Assembly: GCA_031553705.1 (NCBI GenBank) | Contig: JAVBLD010000015.1 | Location: 1 to 35,323 of the forward strand | Length of the DNA: 35,323 nt | Reading direction: 5' to 3' | Source of the DNA: JAVBLD01 sp031553705 | GTDB lineage: Bacteria > Bacteroidota > Bacteroidia > Bacteroidales > Marinifilaceae | Shown: piece after piece, positions 7,680-16,525 of the stretch | Numbering within the stretch: position 1 is the first letter of the stretch | How the letters are laid out: each line of letters begins with the position of its first letter | The notes under the pieces: model-generated | Seen by the model: the letters and a program-made list of their open reading frames with translations, nothing else | Told to the model about the DNA's origin: nothing | Databases searched by the model: none | Position numbers and translations under genes: made by a program

Positions 7680-7791
7680 TTAATGAACAGAAATTGTTTA
7701 TGAGTGGTTCCCGGATTGTTGAGTAAATGGTTGTGAAACCGTTGAAGACCTAAAGGGCAGCTTTAAAGAACAAATTCGTAAACTGAAAGAG

Positions 7792-8271
7792 ATGAGAAAA
7801 GCAAAACCAAAAAGAAGAATCCTGCTACCGGATCCCAAATTTAACGATGTATTGGTGACCAGGTTTGTGAATGACTTAATGGTAGACGGGAAAAAAACAA
7901 CTGCATTTACCATTTTCTACGAAGCATTGGACATCGTAGAAGAAAAAATGGCTAAAAAAGAAGAAAAGCCTGCTCTTGAGATTTGGAAGCAAGCTTTAGA
8001 AAATATTACTCCACAGGTGGAGGTGAAAAGCCGCCGTGTAGGTGGTGCTACATTCCAGGTACCAATGGAGATCAATCCGATGAGAAAAAGATCAATCTCT
8101 GTGAAGAATATGATCCTTTATTCCCGGAAAAGGAGCGGAAGAAATATGGCCGAGAAGTTAGCTGCCGAAATTATGGCTGCTTACAAAGGAGAAGGTGCCG
8201 CTTTTAAAAAGAAAGAAGATACTCACCGTATGGCAGAGGCCAACAGGGCGTTTGCACATTTCAGATTTTAA
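7792..8271 (+). CDS. rpsG: 30S ribosomal protein S7
   Basis: Primary 16S rRNA binder that nucleates the small-subunit head and lines the E site. At 159 residues it has the usual bacterial length. RRILLPDPKFND near the N-terminus, VKSRRVGGATFQVP in the centre, and the C-terminal HRMAEANRAFAHFRF are characteristic. It lies between rpsL and fusA, as in the classical str operon. In E. coli S7 is the repressor of this operon; whether that holds here is unknown. Confidence 0.98.
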   Translation: MRKAKPKRRILLPDPKFNDVLVTRFVNDLMVDGKKTTAFTIFYEALDIVEEKMAKKEEKPALEIWKQALENITPQVEVKSRRVGGATFQVPMEINPMRKRSISVKNMILYSRKRSGRNMAEKLAAEIMAAYKGEGAAFKKKEDTHRMAEANRAFAHFRF

Positions 8272-8290
8272 CATAGGAGTAGAGTGACAG

Positions 8291-10393
8291 ATGGCAAAGA
8301 GAGATTTACATTATACAAGAAATATCGGTATCATGGCTCATATTGATGCCGGTAAAACAACAACGACAGAACGAATTCTTTATTTCACCGGAGTGTCGCA
8401 CAAGATCGGGGAGACCCATGACGGTACGGCAACGATGGACTGGATGGCGCAGGAGCAGGAGAGAGGTATTACGATTACCTCTGCTGCAACTACCTGTTAT
8501 TGGAAATATCAGAATAGTGATTATAAAATTAATATCATTGACACCCCGGGACACGTTGACTTTACTGTTGAAGTAGAACGGTCATTGCGTGTGTTGGACG
8601 GCGCCGTTGCATTATTTTGCGCTGTAGGCGGTGTTGAAGCACAATCGGAGACGGTGTGGAGGCAGGCAAACAAATATAAAGTACCGCGGATTGCTTTTGT
8701 AAATAAAATGGATCGTTCCGGTGCTGATTTTGTGAAGGCTGTGAGGGAGATTAAAGAGAAACTGGGAGCTAATCCGATTCCGTTGCAATTGCCGATCGGA
8801 TCGGAAGAAACATTCCAGGGAGTGATCGACCTGATCGAGATGAAGGCTTATGTATGGGAGAGTGCTGAGAAGACCCCGGCCGTGAAAGATATTCCTGCTA
8901 ATTTGTTGAGTGAAGCGCAGGAGTGGCGGGAGAAATTGGTTGAGGCGGCGGCTGTTCAGGACGAGGCTTTGATGGAGCGGTTTTTTGATGATCCCGATTC
9001 CATTACCGTAGAAGAGTTAAGAGCTGTAGTACGTAAAGCTGTTATTGCTATGGATTTCTGTCCGGTAATGTGCGGTTCTTCATTCAAAAATAAAGGGGTT
9101 CAGAATTTATTGGATGCTGTAGTGGCTTATTTACCCCATCCGTTGGATCATCCTGAAATAGAGGGTGTAATTCCCGGAACCGAAACACCGGTTTCATTCA
9201 GTGCCGATCCGGATCAACCGTTGGCAGCCCTTGCATTTAAGATTGCCACCGACCCGTTTGTAGGACGTTTGTGTTATACCCGGGTATATTCCGGCAAGAT
9301 CGAATCGGGTTCTTATGTTTATAATCCGCGGACAGATAAGAAAGAGCGTATTTCACGTCTGTTCCAGATGCATTCCAATAAGCAGCAACCGAAGGAGGAG
9401 ATTGAAGCGGGAGATATCTGTGCTTGTGTCGGATTTAAAGATATCCGGACAGGAGATACCTTGTGCTCTGAGGATAAGCCTATCGCACTTGAAAGCATGA
9501 CCTTTCCCGAACCGGTGATCGGAGTTGCTATCGAACCATTAACCCAGAAGGATACCGACAAATTAGGTATGGCGTTGAGTAAATTGGCGGAAGAGGATCC
9601 TACATTTAAAGTGAAAACCGATGAAGATTCAGGCCAGACCGTCATCAGTGGTATGGGAGAGCTTCACTTGGAGATCATTATGGATCGTTTAAAGCGGGAG
9701 TTCAAGGTAGAGTGTAACCAGGGAGCGCCTCAGGTGGCTTACAAAGAAGCTGTTACAGCTACGGTCGAACATCGTCATGTATTTAAAAAACAGACCGGGG
9801 GTCGCGGTAAATTTGCCGATATTGTATTCAAACTTGGCCCTGCCGATGAGGACAAAGAGGGCTTGACCTTTGTAAACGAAGTGAAAGGCGGTAATATTCC
9901 GAAAGAGTTTATCCCTTCTGTAGAGAAAGGTTTCAAGGAGGCTATGCGTAATGGCGTGTTAGCCGGATATAATTTGAACAGCTTAAAAGTGACTTTGTTG
10001 GATGGTTCGTTCCATCCGGTGGATTCCGATGCATTATCCTTTGAAATGGCTGCCAAAATCGGATATAAGGAGGCTTGCCAGAAAGCCAAACCGGTATTGT
10101 TGGAACCGATTATGAAGCTTGAAGTGGTAACTCCCGAAGATTATATGGGTGATATCATTGCCGACCTGAACCGTCGTCGGGGACAGGTGGAAGGCATGGA
10201 GTCGAGAATCGGAGCGCGTGTGATTAATGCAAAAGTTCCGCTTTCGGAACAGTTCGGTTATGTAACCGTGTTGAGAACGCTTTCATCCGGACGCGCAAGT
10301 TCTTCTATGGAATTCTCTTACTATGCGGAGGTCCCGAAAAATATCGCGAAAGAAGTCGTTGAAAAGAATAATGGGAGATTGGATTTATTGTAA
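8291..10393 (+). CDS. fusA: Elongation factor G
   Basis: Translocation GTPase that moves tRNA and mRNA through the ribosome. The 700 residues start with the GTPase domain: P-loop AHIDAGKT at 16-23, switch I RGITI at 58-62, DTPGH at 84-88 and NKMD at 138-141. Domains II to V follow, including the GGRGKFADIVF region of domain IV and the C-terminal ferredoxin-like fold with GRASSSMEFSYYAEVP. Length and motifs fit canonical EF-G. It is third in the str-type block; tuf, often next, is absent and rpsJ follows directly, 23 bp on. Confidence 0.98.
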   Translation: MAKRDLHYTRNIGIMAHIDAGKTTTTERILYFTGVSHKIGETHDGTATMDWMAQEQERGITITSAATTCYWKYQNSDYKINIIDTPGHVDFTVEVERSLRVLDGAVALFCAVGGVEAQSETVWRQANKYKVPRIAFVNKMDRSGADFVKAVREIKEKLGANPIPLQLPIGSEETFQGVIDLIEMKAYVWESAEKTPAVKDIPANLLSEAQEWREKLVEAAAVQDEALMERFFDDPDSITVEELRAVVRKAVIAMDFCPVMCGSSFKNKGVQNLLDAVVAYLPHPLDHPEIEGVIPGTETPVSFSADPDQPLAALAFKIATDPFVGRLCYTRVYSGKIESGSYVYNPRTDKKERISRLFQMHSNKQQPKEEIEAGDICACVGFKDIRTGDTLCSEDKPIALESMTFPEPVIGVAIEPLTQKDTDKLGMALSKLAEEDPTFKVKTDEDSGQTVISGMGELHLEIIMDRLKREFKVECNQGAPQVAYKEAVTATVEHRHVFKKQTGGRGKFADIVFKLGPADEDKEGLTFVNEVKGGNIPKEFIPSVEKGFKEAMRNGVLAGYNLNSLKVTLLDGSFHPVDSDALSFEMAAKIGYKEACQKAKPVLLEPIMKLEVVTPEDYMGDIIADLNRRRGQVEGMESRIGARVINAKVPLSEQFGYVTVLRTLSSGRASSSMEFSYYAEVPKNIAKEVVEKNNGRLDLL

Positions 10394-10416
10394 TTTAGAT
10401 ATTTACAAATTTTATC

Positions 10417-10722
10417 ATGAGCCAAAAAATTAGAATCAAATTGAAATCTTACGATCACAACTTGGTAGACAAGTCGGCAGAGAAGATTGTTAAGACAGTA
10501 AAAGCTACCGGAGCAGTGGTGAGCGGACCGATTCCGCTTCCTACACATAAGGGAATTTTTACTGTGAACCGCTCAACTTTCGTAAATAAGAAGAGTCGTG
10601 AACAATTTTTGGTATGCACTTTCAAGAGATTGATCGATATCTACAGCTCAACTGCAGGTACGATTGATGCATTGATGAAACTTGAATTACCGAGTGGTGT
10701 TGAAGTGGAGATTAAAGTGTGA
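10417..10722 (+). CDS. rpsJ: 30S ribosomal protein S10
   Basis: Small-subunit head protein, also the NusE partner of NusB in antitermination. The 101 residues carry the typical IRIKLKSYDHNLVD start and the loop GPIPLPTHKGIFTVNRS. It opens the S10 block, follows fusA by 23 bp with no promoter seen, and so is probably co-transcribed. The 53-bp gap to rplC contains a weak inverted pair, ATAACG and CGTTAT (about 10724-10749), which may form a small hairpin. Confidence 0.98.
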   Translation: MSQKIRIKLKSYDHNLVDKSAEKIVKTVKATGAVVSGPIPLPTHKGIFTVNRSTFVNKKSREQFLVCTFKRLIDIYSSTAGTIDALMKLELPSGVEVEIKV

Positions 10723-10775
10723 TAACGGCGAAAACCTATGTCGTTATTAAGAATTAAAACCTATTTAAAAAGAAA

Positions 10776-11399
10776 ATGAAATTACCAGGTTTAATTGGAA
10801 AAAAAGTCGGAATGACTTCCGTATTCAGTGTTGAGGGGAAAAGTATCCCATGCACTGTTATTGAGTGCGGTCCATGTGTTGTAACCCAGGTTAAGACAGT
10901 CGAAACCGATGGTTACTCAGCGCTTCAGTTGGGGTTTGACGAAAAAAAGGAAAAACACACCACCAAGCCGCTAAGTGGACATTTTAAGAAAGCAGGCACA
11001 ACTCCGAAAAGAAAACTCATAGAGTTTACAGGATTTGCCGAAGAACACAAGTTAGGTGACGTAATTGACGTACGCCTGTTCGAAGGAGTGGATTATGTAG
11101 ATGTCGTAGGTACCAGTAAAGGGAAAGGATTCCAGGGCGTTGTGAGACGTCACGGTTTCAACGGCGTCGGACAAACTACGCACGGTCAGCATAATCGTTT
11201 AAGAGCGCCGGGTTCTATTGGAGCGTGTTCCACACCTGCCCGCGTATTTAAGGGAATGAGGATGGCCGGTAGAATGGGAGGCGAAAGAGTTACTGTGGAG
11301 AACTTGGAGGTTTTGAAGGTAATTCCTGAAAATAATTTGTTGTTGGTGAAGGGATCTGTTCCCGGAACTAAAGGTTCATACGTAATTATTCAGAAGTAA
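10776..11399 (+). CDS. rplC: 50S ribosomal protein L3
   Basis: Early-assembling 23S rRNA binder whose loop reaches the peptidyl transferase centre. The 207 residues include GKGFQGVVRRHGF, THGQHNRLRAPGSIG and VFKGMRMAGRMGGERVTV. Where E. coli L3 has IGQNQTPGKVFKG, with the Gln methylated by PrmB, this protein has IGACSTPARVFKG, so the modified Gln is missing. The stop codon overlaps the rplD start by one base (TAATG), which suggests translational coupling. Confidence 0.98.
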   Translation: MKLPGLIGKKVGMTSVFSVEGKSIPCTVIECGPCVVTQVKTVETDGYSALQLGFDEKKEKHTTKPLSGHFKKAGTTPKRKLIEFTGFAEEHKLGDVIDVRLFEGVDYVDVVGTSKGKGFQGVVRRHGFNGVGQTTHGQHNRLRAPGSIGACSTPARVFKGMRMAGRMGGERVTVENLEVLKVIPENNLLLVKGSVPGTKGSYVIIQK

Positions 11400-12037
11400 T
11401 GGAGTTAAGTGTACTAAACATTGCCGGAAAAGAAACCGGCAGGAAGATAGAGTTGGATGACGCTATCTTTGGAATTCAGCCTAATGAACACGCCATCTAT
11501 CTTGATGTAAAGCAGTATCTGGCAAACAACAGACAAGGTACTCACAAGTCAAAAGAGAGAAATGAGATTTCCGGAAGTACCAAAAAGCTTAAAAAGCAAA
11601 AAGGTACCGGAGGTGCGCGTGCGGGTAGCATTAAGAATCCATTGTTCAGAGGTGGGGGGCGTATTTTTGGTCCGCAACCGAGAGACTATAGTTTCAAACT
11701 GAACAAGAAATTGAAGAGATTGGCTCGTAAATCAGCTTTGGCGATAAAAGCAAATGCCAATGCCGTAACAGTAGTAGAAGACTTTAGCTTTGAAGCCCCG
11801 AAAACGAAGCTGTTTGTGGAGTTAGTGAATAATTTGAAGGTGAATAACGGAAAATTATTGTTGGTTTTGGGCAACGAAGTAAATCAGAATGTACTGTTAT
11901 CGGCTCGTAATTTGCAGGACGTAGATGTAATGAGAGTTCGCGATATTGCAACTTACAACATTATGAGGGCCAGAAATCTGGTGTTCATTGAAAGTTCGGT
12001 ACAGGGCCTTAACGAAGTGTTCAATCTTAACGAATAG
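11399..12037 (+). CDS. rplD: 50S ribosomal protein L4
   Basis: Binds 23S rRNA and lines the exit tunnel with its extended loop. The 212 residues contain the loop signature KKQKGTGGARAGS and IFGPQPRDYSFKLNKK. In E. coli L4 represses its own operon through the S10 leader; no equivalent leader is visible here, because rpsJ directly follows fusA. It overlaps rplC by one base and is followed six bases later by rplW. Confidence 0.98.
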   Translation: MELSVLNIAGKETGRKIELDDAIFGIQPNEHAIYLDVKQYLANNRQGTHKSKERNEISGSTKKLKKQKGTGGARAGSIKNPLFRGGGRIFGPQPRDYSFKLNKKLKRLARKSALAIKANANAVTVVEDFSFEAPKTKLFVELVNNLKVNNGKLLLVLGNEVNQNVLLSARNLQDVDVMRVRDIATYNIMRARNLVFIESSVQGLNEVFNLNE

Positions 12038-12043
12038 AAGAAG

Positions 12044-12334
12044 ATGGAAATAATAGTAAAGCCTGTATTAACAGAAAAGATGTCGGCTCAGACCGATAAG
12101 TTGCATAAGGTTGCATTTATTGTGGCAAGAGATGCGAATAAGATAGAGATAAAGAAAGCAGTTGAGTCGCTTTATGGAGTGACGGTACTGAACGTGAATA
12201 CGATCAGATACCAGGGAACGGTGAAATCCAGGTATACCAAAGCCGGTGTAATCTCGGGAAGGACCGCTTCATTCAAGAAAGCAATTGTGACTTTATCAGA
12301 AGGTGATAGTATTGATTTTTTTAGCAATATTTAA
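12044..12334 (+). CDS. rplW: 50S ribosomal protein L23
   Basis: Exit-tunnel rim protein that docks trigger factor and the signal recognition particle. The 96 residues open with IIVKPVLTEKMS, the typical L23 start, and include VESLYGVTVLNVNT. Tightly packed between rplD (6 bp) and rplB (5 bp), so co-translation is likely. Confidence 0.97.
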   Translation: MEIIVKPVLTEKMSAQTDKLHKVAFIVARDANKIEIKKAVESLYGVTVLNVNTIRYQGTVKSRYTKAGVISGRTASFKKAIVTLSEGDSIDFFSNI

Positions 12335-12339
12335 ATAAG

Positions 12340-13164
12340 ATGGCTGTAAGAAAATTAAATCCTGTAACGCCTGGTCAAAGGCACAAGGTGGTAAACACAT
12401 TTGATCAGTTGACTACAGATAGACCTGAGAAATCATTGTTAAGACCAAGCAGCAAAACCGGAGGTCGTAATAATACCGGTAAAATGACAATGAGATATAT
12501 AGGTGGTGGTCATAAACAAAAATACAGAGTAGTAGACTTCAAGAGGGACAAAGACAATATTCCTGCGAAAGTAGCGACGATTGAGTATGACCCAAACCGG
12601 ACTGCTCATATTGCTCTGTTAGTGTATGCGGATGGTGAGAAACGTTATATTGTGGCTCCGGTCGGTTTGACGGCAGGTCAACACGTTGAGAGCGGCAAGG
12701 GGATTGCCCCCGAAGTAGGTAATGCGTTATTCCTGTCCGAAATACCATTAGGTACAATCATACATAATATCGAATTAAGACCGGGACAAGGAGCAGTGAT
12801 GGCTCGCAGTGCAGGTTCTTATGCTCAGTTGGTAGCAAGAGAAGGTAAGTATGCTTCAATTAAGTTGCCTTCAGGGGAGATCAGAATGATTCTGGTGACC
12901 TGCAAGGCTACCGTAGGTACGGTTTCCAATCCTGATCATGCATTGGAACGCTCGGGTAAAGCAGGTCGTACCCGTTGGTTAGGTCGCAGACCGAGAGTGA
13001 GAGGTGTTGTAATGAATCCGGTGGATCACCCGATGGGTGGTGGAGAAGGCCGTGCTTCAGGAGGACACCCTCGTTCAAGAAAAGGTTTGTTGGCTAAAGG
13101 ATACAAGACCAGGGCTCCTAAGAAAGCTTCTAGTAAGTACATTGTAGAAAGAAGGAAAAAGTAA
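12340..13164 (+). CDS. rplB: 50S ribosomal protein L2
   Basis: Core large-subunit protein needed for subunit joining and for the peptidyl transferase centre. The 274 residues contain GGRNNTGKMTMRYIGGGHK near the N-terminus and NPVDHPMGGGEGR in the C-terminal part. The essential His of the E. coli motif VDHPHGGGEG is kept in VDH; only the second His is replaced by Met. Usual family length; the fifth gene of the S10 block. Confidence 0.98.
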   Translation: MAVRKLNPVTPGQRHKVVNTFDQLTTDRPEKSLLRPSSKTGGRNNTGKMTMRYIGGGHKQKYRVVDFKRDKDNIPAKVATIEYDPNRTAHIALLVYADGEKRYIVAPVGLTAGQHVESGKGIAPEVGNALFLSEIPLGTIIHNIELRPGQGAVMARSAGSYAQLVAREGKYASIKLPSGEIRMILVTCKATVGTVSNPDHALERSGKAGRTRWLGRRPRVRGVVMNPVDHPMGGGEGRASGGHPRSRKGLLAKGYKTRAPKKASSKYIVERRKK

Positions 13165-13183
13165 CTGAGTAATTATTGATGTT

Positions 13184-13453
13184 ATGAGTCGTTCGTTAAA
13201 AAAAGGCCCTTTTATAGATTTCAAATTGGAGAAAAAAGTATTGGTAATGAATGAGTCCAATAAAAAGACAGTCGTAAAGACATGGGCTCGTTATTCTATG
13301 ATTTCTCCTGATTTCGTGGGGCATACGATAGCTGTACACAACGGTAATAAATTTATCCCGGTTTATGTGACCGAAAATATGGTAGGTCATAAATTGGGTG
13401 AGTTCGCACCGACGCGTACATTTAGAGGTCACGCTGATAAGAAGAAAAAGTAA
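13184..13453 (+). CDS. rpsS: 30S ribosomal protein S19
   Basis: Small-subunit head protein that pairs with S13 and contacts the A-site tRNA. The 89 residues show SRSLKKGPFID at the start and the signature VGHKLGEFAPTRTFRGHA near the end. Standard position between rplB and rplV. Confidence 0.98.
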   Translation: MSRSLKKGPFIDFKLEKKVLVMNESNKKTVVKTWARYSMISPDFVGHTIAVHNGNKFIPVYVTENMVGHKLGEFAPTRTFRGHADKKKK

Positions 13454-13489
13454 TGCGTGAGAAGTTAAACAAATGAAGATTGTATTATA

Positions 13490-13909
13490 ATGGGTGCAAG
13501 AAAAAGAATAAGAGCAAATCAGATAAAGGAAGCTAAAAAGGAGAAGGCTTTTGCCATTCTTCGCGGTTGTCCTTCGTCTCCTCAGAAAATGAGGTTAGTA
13601 GCCGACCTTGTACGTGGAATGGATGTACAAAAGGCTTTGGATACATTGAAGTTTTGTCCTAAGGAAGCTGCTCGTAAAGTTGAAAAGCTGTTGCTTTCTG
13701 CTGTTGCAAACTGGAGCGCAAAGAACGAAGGCCAGCGTGTTGAAGATGCTGCTTTGTTCATTAAGGAGATCTTTGTGGATGGTGCCGGCATTCTGAAAAG
13801 ATTAAGGCCTGCTCCGCAAGGAAGAGCTCACAGGATTCGCAAGAGATCAAATCATGTGACGATTGTGTTAGGAAGTAAAACGGCTGTTGAAAATATAGTA
13901 AAGAGTTAA
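13490..13909 (+). CDS. rplV: 50S ribosomal protein L22
   Basis: Binds all 23S rRNA domains; its beta-hairpin forms the tunnel constriction. The 139 residues contain SPQKMRLVADLVRG and the hairpin region RLRPAPQGRAHRIRKRSNHV, where changes give macrolide resistance; nothing unusual is seen. An N-terminal basic extension of about 20 residues precedes the conserved core. The stop is two bases before the rpsC start. Confidence 0.97.
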   Translation: MGARKRIRANQIKEAKKEKAFAILRGCPSSPQKMRLVADLVRGMDVQKALDTLKFCPKEAARKVEKLLLSAVANWSAKNEGQRVEDAALFIKEIFVDGAGILKRLRPAPQGRAHRIRKRSNHVTIVLGSKTAVENIVKS

Positions 13910-13911
13910 GC

Positions 13912-14643
13912 ATGGGACAGAAAGTTAATCCAATAAGCAATAGGTTGGGAATCATCCGCGGATGGGATTCCAACTGGTTCGGTGGCAAGAATTACGGCGA
14001 TAAATTAGTAGAAGATTATAAAATCAGAAAGTATCTTAACGCCCGTCTTGCTAAAGCCGGCATCGCAAAGATCGTTATCGAAAGGACCCTTAAGCTGATC
14101 ACTATCACGATCAACACCGCCCGTCCGGGTATTATCATTGGTAAAGGCGGACAGGAAGTTGACAAATTGAAGGAGGAGCTGAAGAAGATTACCGATAAAG
14201 AGGTTCAGATTAATATTTTCGAGATCAAACGTCCTGAATTGGATGCGGTGATTGTAGCTAATAATATCGCCCGGCAACTTGAAGGGCGTGTAGCTTACCG
14301 TAGAGCAATCAAGATGGCAATCGCTTCTACCATGCGGATGGGAGCAGAGGGGATCAAAGTATTGATTTCGGGTCGTCTGAACGGAGCTGAAATGGCAAGA
14401 GCCGAGATGTTTAAAGAGGGACGTATTCCATTGCATACATTCCGTGCAGATATAGACTTTGCCCAAGGAGAAGCGTTGACAACATACGGTTTGTTGGGTA
14501 TTAAGGTGTGGATCTGCAAAGGAGAGGTATACGGAAAACGTGAATTGGTTCCGAACTCCTTGCTTGTACCGAAGGAGAGCAACCGGCCTGCTGCTAATGC
14601 TTCTGCCGGTAAGAAGGGTGGTTTTAAAAAGAAGAAAAAATAG
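13912..14643 (+). CDS. rpsC: 30S ribosomal protein S3
   Basis: Forms part of the mRNA entry channel and its helicase. The 243 residues carry the KH domain with GIIIGKGGQEVDKLKEEL at about 65-82, the C-terminal domain with STMRMGAEGIKVLISGRLNG, and a Lys-rich tail (KKGGFKKKKK). Follows rplV by two bases. Confidence 0.98.
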   Translation: MGQKVNPISNRLGIIRGWDSNWFGGKNYGDKLVEDYKIRKYLNARLAKAGIAKIVIERTLKLITITINTARPGIIIGKGGQEVDKLKEELKKITDKEVQINIFEIKRPELDAVIVANNIARQLEGRVAYRRAIKMAIASTMRMGAEGIKVLISGRLNGAEMARAEMFKEGRIPLHTFRADIDFAQGEALTTYGLLGIKVWICKGEVYGKRELVPNSLLVPKESNRPAANASAGKKGGFKKKKK

Positions 14644-14668
14644 TCTTTTAATCAATAAATAAAGAGCT

Positions 14669-15091
14669 ATGTTACAGCCGAAAAGGACTAAATACAGAAG
14701 ACAACAAAAGGGAAAAATGAAGGGATATGCCCAGAGAGGACATGAACTGGCATTTGGATCTTTTGGAATTAAGGCGTTGGAAAACAAATGGATAGAAGGA
14801 CGCCAGATAGAAGCGGCTCGTGTTGCAGTTACCAGGTATATGCAGAGACAGGGTCAGATATGGATACGTATATTTCCGGATAAACCTATTACAAAAAAGC
14901 CTGCAGAAGTGCGTATGGGTAAAGGTAAAGGATCTCCGGAAGGATTTGTTGCTCCGGTAACTCCGGGTAGAATTCTTTTCGAAGCGGACGGAGTTCCATA
15001 TGCAGTAGCAAAAGAGGCTTTGCGTCTTGCAGCACAGAAATTACCTATTACGACAAAGTTTGTGGTTAGACGTGATTATAAGGAAGAATAG
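14669..15091 (+). CDS. rplP: 50S ribosomal protein L16
   Basis: Large-subunit protein near the A-site tRNA and 5S rRNA. The 140 residues contain RGHELAFGSFGIKALE and MGKGKGSPEGFVAPVTPGRI, both family hallmarks. The Arg in the latter region that E. coli hydroxylates (R81) appears to be replaced in KGKGSPEGF; this is an alignment by eye. Confidence 0.98.
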   Translation: MLQPKRTKYRRQQKGKMKGYAQRGHELAFGSFGIKALENKWIEGRQIEAARVAVTRYMQRQGQIWIRIFPDKPITKKPAEVRMGKGKGSPEGFVAPVTPGRILFEADGVPYAVAKEALRLAAQKLPITTKFVVRRDYKEE

Positions 15092-15135
15092 TCATCAGAC
15101 TATTGATTTTGAAACAAAATTTATTTGTCAGAGAG

Positions 15136-15336
15136 ATGAAAAATTCAGAAATTATAGAATTAGCCACTAACGATCTTAAAGATAGGATAGCTACAGAAAA
15201 GGTTGCCTTGAATAAGATGGTCATGAATCATACGATTACTCCTCTTGAAAATCCGATGAAAATCAAGATGGCAAGAAGGACTATCGCCCGGATGATGACT
15301 GAATTACGTAAGAGAGAATTAACCGAAAAGAGGTAA
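15136..15336 (+). CDS. rpmC: 50S ribosomal protein L29
   Basis: Exit-tunnel rim protein next to L23. Starting at the ATG at 15136 gives 66 residues (MKNSEIIELATNDLKDRIAT...), the usual L29 length. An upstream in-frame TTG at 15103 would add 11 unconserved residues and is rejected. Lies between rplP and rpsQ. Confidence 0.95.
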   Translation: MKNSEIIELATNDLKDRIATEKVALNKMVMNHTITPLENPMKIKMARRTIARMMTELRKRELTEKR

Positions 15337-15341
15337 AAGCA

Positions 15342-15599
15342 ATGGAAGAAAGAAATCTTAGAAAAGAACGTATCGGTCTGGTATTGAGCAATAAGATGGA
15401 GAAATCGATCACTGTTGCCGTTCACTTTAAAGAAAAACATCCGATTTATGGGAAGTTTGTGAAGAAGACCAAAAAATATACGGCTCACGATGAGAAAAAT
15501 GAGTGTAATATTGGTGATACGGTGAGAATTATGGAGACCCGTCCTTTGAGTAAGACCAAAAGATGGAGATTAGTTGAAATCATTGAAAGAGCGAAGTAA
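15342..15599 (+). CDS. rpsQ: 30S ribosomal protein S17
   Basis: Primary 16S rRNA binder of the small-subunit body. The 85 residues have the OB-fold core with RIGLVLSNKMEKSITVAV, VKKTKKYTAHDEKN and IMETRPLSKTKRWRLVEI. Five bases after rpmC and two bases before rplN, so translationally coupled. Confidence 0.97.
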   Translation: MEERNLRKERIGLVLSNKMEKSITVAVHFKEKHPIYGKFVKKTKKYTAHDEKNECNIGDTVRIMETRPLSKTKRWRLVEIIERAK

Positions 15600-15601
15600 T
15601 C

Positions 15602-15967
15602 ATGATACAACAGGAAAGTAGATTAACAGTAGCAGATAACAGCGGCGCCAGAGAAGTGCTGTGTATTCGTGTTCTGGGCGGTACCGGAAAAAGATATGCA
15701 CGCGTGGGCGATAAAATTGTTGTTACTGTAAAGAACGCCCTACCGGGAGGTGAAATGAAAAAAGGCACCGTAAGTAAGGCAGTGATAGTTCGTACAGCAA
15801 AGGAGTACAGACGTCCGGACGGTTCTTATATCCGCTTTGACGACAATGCTTGTGTATTGTTGAACAATGCCGGTGAAATGAGAGGAACCCGTATTTTCGG
15901 ACCTGTAGCCAGAGAAGTTCGTGAAGGTTACACCAAAATAGTATCTTTGGCACCGGAGGTTTTATAA
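15602..15967 (+). CDS. rplN: 50S ribosomal protein L14
   Basis: Subunit-interface protein near the factor-binding site. The 121 residues begin with the invariant MIQQESRLTVADNSGARE and end GYTKIVSLAPEVL. Opens the spc block of the cluster. Confidence 0.98.
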   Translation: MIQQESRLTVADNSGAREVLCIRVLGGTGKRYARVGDKIVVTVKNALPGGEMKKGTVSKAVIVRTAKEYRRPDGSYIRFDDNACVLLNNAGEMRGTRIFGPVAREVREGYTKIVSLAPEVL

Positions 15968-16003
15968 CCGGTCACCGGAGGACTTAATAAAAAAAGTAGT
16001 GCA

Positions 16004-16327
16004 ATGAACAGAAAGTTTCATATAAAGAAAGGCGATTTGGTTCAGGTGAATACCGGGGTGGACAGAGGAAAACAAGGAAAGGTGTTGGAGATGTTACCTA
16101 AAAAAGAGAGAGCCATTGTTGAAGGTATCAACATGATCAGTAAGCACACCAAACCGAATGCCGCTCATCCGCAAGGAGGAATTATCAAGAAAGAGGCGCC
16201 GATCCATATTTCTAACTTGAATGTTGTAGATCCTTCGACAAACAAGCCGACAAGGGTTGGGAGGAAAGTCAACGAAGACGGAAAGATTGTGAGATATGCC
16301 AAGAAATCCGGAACGGTTTTGAAATAA
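16004..16327 (+). CDS. rplX: 50S ribosomal protein L24
   Basis: Assembly initiator protein at the tunnel exit. The 107 residues contain the KOW motif GDLVQVNTGVDRGKQGKVLE (about 10-29) and the conserved GGIIKKEAPIHISNLN. It is followed by an unusually long 204-bp gap before rplE that holds a promoter and short repeats. Confidence 0.97.
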   Translation: MNRKFHIKKGDLVQVNTGVDRGKQGKVLEMLPKKERAIVEGINMISKHTKPNAAHPQGGIIKKEAPIHISNLNVVDPSTNKPTRVGRKVNEDGKIVRYAKKSGTVLK

Positions 16328-16374
16328 ATCCGGATAGAGATAGCTGAAAAGCAAACACCGTTCTATGATTTAAG

Positions 16375-16525
16375 ATTTATGATTTATGATTGCCCGCAGG
16401 TGATCGTAAGTCATAGATTGGAGATCGTAAATTATTTTGATTTTGCATTTTTAATTATACCTTTGCAGCCTTGGATTTAAAAATTGTTTAAGGATGATTT
16501 TAAATGAGAATCATAAACCATAAAT
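16375..16525. repeat. Inverted and direct repeats in the rplX-rplE spacer
   Basis: ATTTATGATTTATGATT (16375-16391) recurs inverted as AATCATAAACCATAAAT (16509-16525), 16 of 17 positions matching. Inside, GATCGTAA occurs twice (16402-16409, 16423-16430). The right arm ends six bases before the rplE start codon. The repeats bracket the internal promoter. Similar short AT-rich repeats occur between genes of Bacteroidales as I recall; this copy number alone does not prove a family. Confidence 0.6.
16436..16465 (+). promoter_or_regulatory. Internal promoter of the spc block, before rplE
   Basis: TTTG (16436-16439) and TACCTTTG (16458-16465) are 18 bp apart, close to the Bacteroidetes consensus, and the -7 box is perfect. 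A start near 16472 gives a leader of about 60 nt. It would let rplE and the genes after it be transcribed independently of the rpsL promoter. Confidence 0.7.

Noticed and set aside
7680..7791. S7-type autoregulatory site in the rpsL-rpsG gap
   Set aside because: Only 4-5 bp stems (GGTT/AACC, TAAAG/CTTTA) can be drawn; nothing resembles the E. coli S7 binding fold.
10723..10775. Regulatory hairpin between rpsJ and rplC
   Set aside because: The ATAACG/CGTTAT stem is six pairs with a 14-nt loop, within what chance gives in AT-rich spacers.
13937..14787. Long minus-strand frame (260 codons at 14005-14787) across rpsC and rplP
   Set aside because: Antisense to two highly conserved ribosomal protein genes; a codon-bias artefact.
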